From: Pectobacterium colocasium
GTDB taxonomy: Bacteria > Pseudomonadota > Gammaproteobacteria > Enterobacterales > Enterobacteriaceae
Assembly: GCF_020181655.1 (NCBI RefSeq)
Contig: NZ_CP084032.1
Location: 2,170,001 to 2,234,000, forward strand
Direction of reading: 5' to 3'
DNA: 64,000 nucleotides
Position numbers and translations under genes: made by a program. The notes under the pieces are model-generated. The model was not told the origin of the DNA. It worked only from the letters and a program-made list of their open reading frames with translations, and ran no database searches. Each line of letters begins with the position of its first letter. The stretch's first letter is position 1. Shown here piece by piece: positions 61,772 through 64,000 of this stretch.

Positions 61772-62128
61772 ATGATGAAGAAACTCTTGCTATCTATCGT
61801 GCTTACCTCACTTTCTGTGAATGCTTTTGCTGCTGCGAAACTGGCCAATATCAGCCGGTTGGAATACGGCGATCGTTGGGCTTTCACCCGTGAAGAAGTT
61901 CAACTGATTTGCCGCCCAGGTAATGCTCTGTACGCCTTACACACCGGGACGCTGATGCAGTATCCGCTGAACGATGTTGCTATCGCACAGATGAAGTCCG
62001 GGCAGGTGAGTGCACAGCCGATAGATGCAATCTGGTTGGACGATCCTAAACATCCCGGCCAGAAGAAAAGTCTTCAGCCATTTATCGAGCGTGCAGAACA
62101 ACTGTGTCAGCCAGAGGCGACACCATGA
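61772..62128 (+). CDS. yebY: YebY, DUF2511 periplasmic protein
   Basis: Small secreted protein of unknown function, grouped in E. coli with the copper-related yobA-yebZ genes, which are absent here. The signal peptide is [20 protein letters not shown]; the mature part has the family segments [32 protein letters not shown] and [10 protein letters not shown], with two cysteines that may form a disulfide. SdsR lies just downstream, as beside E. coli yebY. Confidence 0.93.
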   Translation: MMKKLLLSIVLTSLSVNAFAAAKLANISRLEYGDRWAFTREEVQLICRPGNALYALHTGTLMQYPLNDVAIAQMKSGQVSAQPIDAIWLDDPKHPGQKKSLQPFIERAEQLCQPEATP

Positions 62129-62248
62129 AGTAATTGATTTATCTATTGATGTTAACCAGTTACTTCTTAATGGTTAAAACAAAGTGTGAAATCTGTTCCA
62201 TTTGTGATAATTACGCGCGGGTTGAGGCTGGAAAACGTGGGGGAGTTG

Positions 62249-62260
62249 GCTAAGCTTAAA
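62249..62260 (+). promoter_or_regulatory. Sigma-S-type extended -10 of sdsR
   Basis: gctaagcttaaa fits the sigma-S extended -10 pattern (KCTAYRCTTAA) and lies 7 or so bases before the inferred SdsR 5' end. There is no clear -35, as is common for sigma-S promoters. Confidence 0.7.
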
Positions 62261-62264
62261 TCTA

Positions 62265-62366
62265 CAGGGCTAGCACAGCTTGTATAAATGCCAACTTTTA
62301 GCGCACGGCTCTCCCAAGAGCCATTTCCCTAGACCGAATACAGGAATCGTATTCGGTCTTTTTTTT
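62265..62366 (+). ncRNA. sdsR: SdsR (RyeB) small RNA
   Basis: Hfq-dependent, sigma-S-controlled RNA that represses outer-membrane protein and stress-related mRNAs in enterobacteria. The body from about 62285 (taaatgccaacttttagcgc, acggctctcccaagagcc, atttccctagaccgaatac) is almost the E. coli SdsR sequence, with the terminator gaccgaatac / gtattcggtc and eight T. The middle hairpin ggctct...agagcc is two bases shorter than in E. coli. The 5' end is inferred from the promoter; the 5' twenty bases are diverged. It follows yebY as expected. Confidence 0.92.
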
Positions 62367-62687
62367 GGTTTAAAACCCTAATGAATGAAAAACGGCGTTC
62401 AGTCGTCTATTTTCTGATTTGTTTTTTCTTTAAAAAAGAGAAAAATTGGCTGCAACGGGGCTGTTTTATAGCATGCCTGAAAATAATATCTTGCTAAAGA
62501 TTGTTAGACGTGCGTTAATAGCTCGTCGGTTTGATTCGCAGACCTAAAAGCAGTTTAGTAAAGCAGTTCTCATCTCCAAGTGTTATCCATAGATATCCCT
62601 TCTTTTGAGCCTCCTTCTCGTTGCTAATTAAATTCTGTGCACAGGCCCTATTTGCCGGAAGGCGCTATACAAATTAAGGTAATCTCT
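62367..62687 (+). promoter_or_regulatory. Long leader region of the cold-shock gene
   Basis: 321 bases between the SdsR terminator and the cold-shock gene with no other gene. CspA-family genes usually have a structured 5' leader of over 100 bases, and this gap could hold one. I do not see an unmistakable cold box. Confidence 0.4.
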
Positions 62688-62900
62688 ATGTCTAATAAAA
62701 TGACTGGTTTAGTAAAATGGTTTGACGCGGGTAAAGGTTTTGGTTTCATTACTCCTGACAACGGCAGCAAAGATGTATTCGTACATTTCTCTGCTATTCA
62801 GAGCAATGATTTCAAAACGCTGGACGAAGGCCAAAAGGTTGAGTTCACCATTGAAAATGGCCAGAAAGGCCCAGCAGCTGGCAACGTTGTCGCACTGTAA
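62688..62900 (+). CDS. CspA-type cold-shock protein
   Basis: 70-residue OB-fold RNA chaperone. The ATG at 62688 gives [20 protein letters not shown]; an in-frame start at 62637 would add 17 residues unlike the family. RNP1 is KGFGFITP and RNP2 VFVHF; the ending [11 protein letters not shown] resembles CspA, CspB and CspG more than the constitutive CspC and CspE. Which paralogue this is, and whether it is cold-induced, cannot be settled here. Confidence 0.93.
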   Translation: MSNKMTGLVKWFDAGKGFGFITPDNGSKDVFVHFSAIQSNDFKTLDEGQKVEFTIENGQKGPAAGNVVAL

Positions 62901-63011
62901 GACGCCGCGCCGTAATAAAGCTACACTAAGCTGCACTATAAATTTGAAGTGATGCTTTTCTTGCGATAGCGATGATGGTTTAAGCCGGAGCAGTCAAGAG
63001 AAGTAATAAAG

Positions 63012-63043
63012 AACCCCTGGCGTGAAGCTGGGGGTTTTTGTTT
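63012..63043 (+). terminator. Cold-shock gene terminator
   Basis: aacccc / ggggtt stem with a 13-base loop and tttttgttt tail, about 110 bases after the cold-shock gene stop. Confidence 0.8.
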
Positions 63044-63289
63044 AAACCTCATACTGTATCTTCAGCAGATGTTATTTTCAGAAATCATCGGAAAATATAT
63101 CTTGCTTCGTATCACCTACAGATATTCCCCTTCGTTAGCTATTTTATAAATAGCGAAAATAATTGTTCTCTCTTATATAAAATATCTTTGTCACAACGGA
63201 ATCGGAAGATTCATGCCCCGTTTGTAGCGATTATCGACTAAGTTAATAGAAGACAACGTTAATAAAACACGACGTGATAGGAGGAAACG
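63044..63289. other. AT-rich intergenic region
   Basis: Probably the promoter region of the small acidic gene at 63290. A frame at 63038-63241 has no recognisable features and no ribosome site and was not called. Confidence 0.4.
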
Positions 63290-63436
63290 ATGACTGAGAA
63301 AAATGCAGACACCAAACATAAGGATGAAAAGGATCATCCGGCAAAAGAGGCGCCGAAAGATCGGGGAGAGATTCCTCGCAAACGCGATGACAGCAAAGAC
63401 GATGTTGAAGATCCGTTTGATGCGAATAAGGATTAA
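63290..63436 (+). CDS. 48-residue highly charged hydrophilic protein, unrecognised
   Basis: ATG at 63290 follows an excellent AGGAGG site at 63279-63284. The protein starts MTEKNADTKHKDEKDHPAKE and ends DVEDPFDANKD; more than half of its residues are charged, with no hydrophobic core, so it is probably disordered. The composition recalls small stress-related hydrophilic proteins, but I cannot name a family. The ribosome site makes translation likely. Confidence 0.7.
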   Translation: MTEKNADTKHKDEKDHPAKEAPKDRGEIPRKRDDSKDDVEDPFDANKD

Positions 63437-63483
63437 TAGGTTGGCGACAGATTTCTGTCGCCAATGTCATGCGGAAAAGAGAA

Positions 63484-63966
63484 TCAGTGCGTTTTGGCCG
63501 TCGCAGCACCCAATGCGTCAGGGGTGAAATAATCGTTGTCGTCGACAATCGGAATATAAATTCTGACCCACTCGGTGCCTTCAACCATCTCCCAGCTATG
63601 TCCTTCCCCCTGCGTATCGGCGGCAATCAAAACCGTTCCGGGAGAAAGCAGGAAAGTAGAACCATCGCTGACCCGAAATTTCAGCGTGCCTTTCAGCGTG
63701 ATGACATATTGCTTGCGCGGTGCTGGGTGGACATTCATTTCCCAGGCTTCAGTGGCATTACTGAGCCAAAATTTCTGCGCGGTGATTTTTTCCAGCGCGG
63801 GCACGCTGCCTGTCACGAAGGCCGAGTGATTGTCGGGTGTATTGATTAGTTTGATGGCCGGTATCCGTGCTTCCTCAGCGTGAGTCGAAGGAGGCGCAGC
63901 CGAATAAGCCGTAGCGGAAAACCATAATCCGGCAAGCGCCAGAAGAAAACGCGATGTCTTTTTCAT
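63484..63966 (-). CDS. Periplasmic cupin-domain protein
   Basis: 160 residues with a signal peptide (MKKTSRFLLALAGLWFSATAYSA) and one small cupin barrel (about 60-150): HPAPRKQYVITLKGTLKFRVSDGSTFLLSPGTVLIAADTQGEGHSW. The usual cupin metal ligands are partly present (a His in NVHPAP, Gln-Tyr, and a later His in EGHSW). The substrate is unknown. It is convergent with the small charged protein gene. Confidence 0.8.
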   Translation of the reverse strand: MKKTSRFLLALAGLWFSATAYSAAPPSTHAEEARIPAIKLINTPDNHSAFVTGSVPALEKITAQKFWLSNATEAWEMNVHPAPRKQYVITLKGTLKFRVSDGSTFLLSPGTVLIAADTQGEGHSWEMVEGTEWVRIYIPIVDDNDYFTPDALGAATAKTH

Positions 63967-64000
63967 TTAAATAAAATCCATATTATCTATGTCCGATGAG

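Noticed and set aside
63038..63241. 67-codon plus-strand frame in the AT-rich gap
   Set aside because: It starts inside the cold-shock gene terminator, has no ribosome site and an unlikely composition.

Overview
The window is a continuous stretch of enterobacterial chromosome. Housekeeping proteins read as close matches to known Enterobacterales families, and the gene blocks match E. coli order (asnS-pncB-pepN-pyrD-zapC-ycbX-rlmKL-uup-pqiABC-rmf; tRNA-Ser-ycdX-ycdY-yceB-grxB-mdtH-rimJ-yceH-mviM-murJ; argS/yecM/cutC/cmoBA/yecN/yecE/aspS/nudB/yebC/ruvCAB; znuBCA-mepM-lpxM-pykA-hexR-zwf-eda-purT-ptrB-holE). The differences in block order, the ERIC-type repeats and an extra chemotaxis receptor, EAL-HDOD protein and beta-glucoside-type PTS remnant suggest Pectobacteriaceae, most likely Pectobacterium. 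That assignment is inference from remembered gene order and repeat types, not from a database search.

Layout. 1-16.5 kb: 5' part of asnS, NAD salvage (pncB), peptide turnover (pepN), pyrimidine synthesis (pyrD), cell division (zapC), MOSC protein (ycbX), 23S rRNA methylation (rlmKL), ABC-F (uup), the PqiABC envelope lipid transporter and the ribosome hibernation factor gene rmf, which is only 55 codons. 16.9-19.2 kb: a methyl-accepting chemotaxis protein, a three-and-a-half-copy 169-bp tandem array and tRNA-Ser(GGA). 19.5-28 kb: ycdX to murJ. 28-42.8 kb: translation, tRNA modification and recombination genes, with an inserted EAL-HDOD gene. 42.8-45.9 kb: a decayed PTS cluster (shortened EIIC, EIIA fused to an outer-membrane porin tail, LacI-type regulator) between ruvB and znuB. 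46-51 kb: zinc uptake under a Zur box, envelope enzymes mepM and lpxM. 51-60 kb: central carbon genes pykA, hexR, zwf, eda with a HexR operator, then purT with a PurR box, and ptrB. 60-64 kb: holE, ftnA, yebY, the small RNA SdsR, a CspA-type cold-shock protein, two unrecognised small proteins and a periplasmic cupin.

The most unusual material is intergenic. Three unrelated repeat types (an ERIC element at 367-639, a 105-bp palindromic element at 12259-12439, and the tRNA-Ser-linked tandem array at 18541-19119) all carry similar inserts made of strings of short back-to-back hairpins, some with the same stem sequences. The second striking item is the in-frame EIIA-porin fusion next to a truncated EIIC. 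Regulatory sites that can be read directly include LexA (ruvAB), Zur (znuA/znuCB), HexR (zwf), PurR (purT, probably pyrD) and a sigma-S-like promoter for SdsR.
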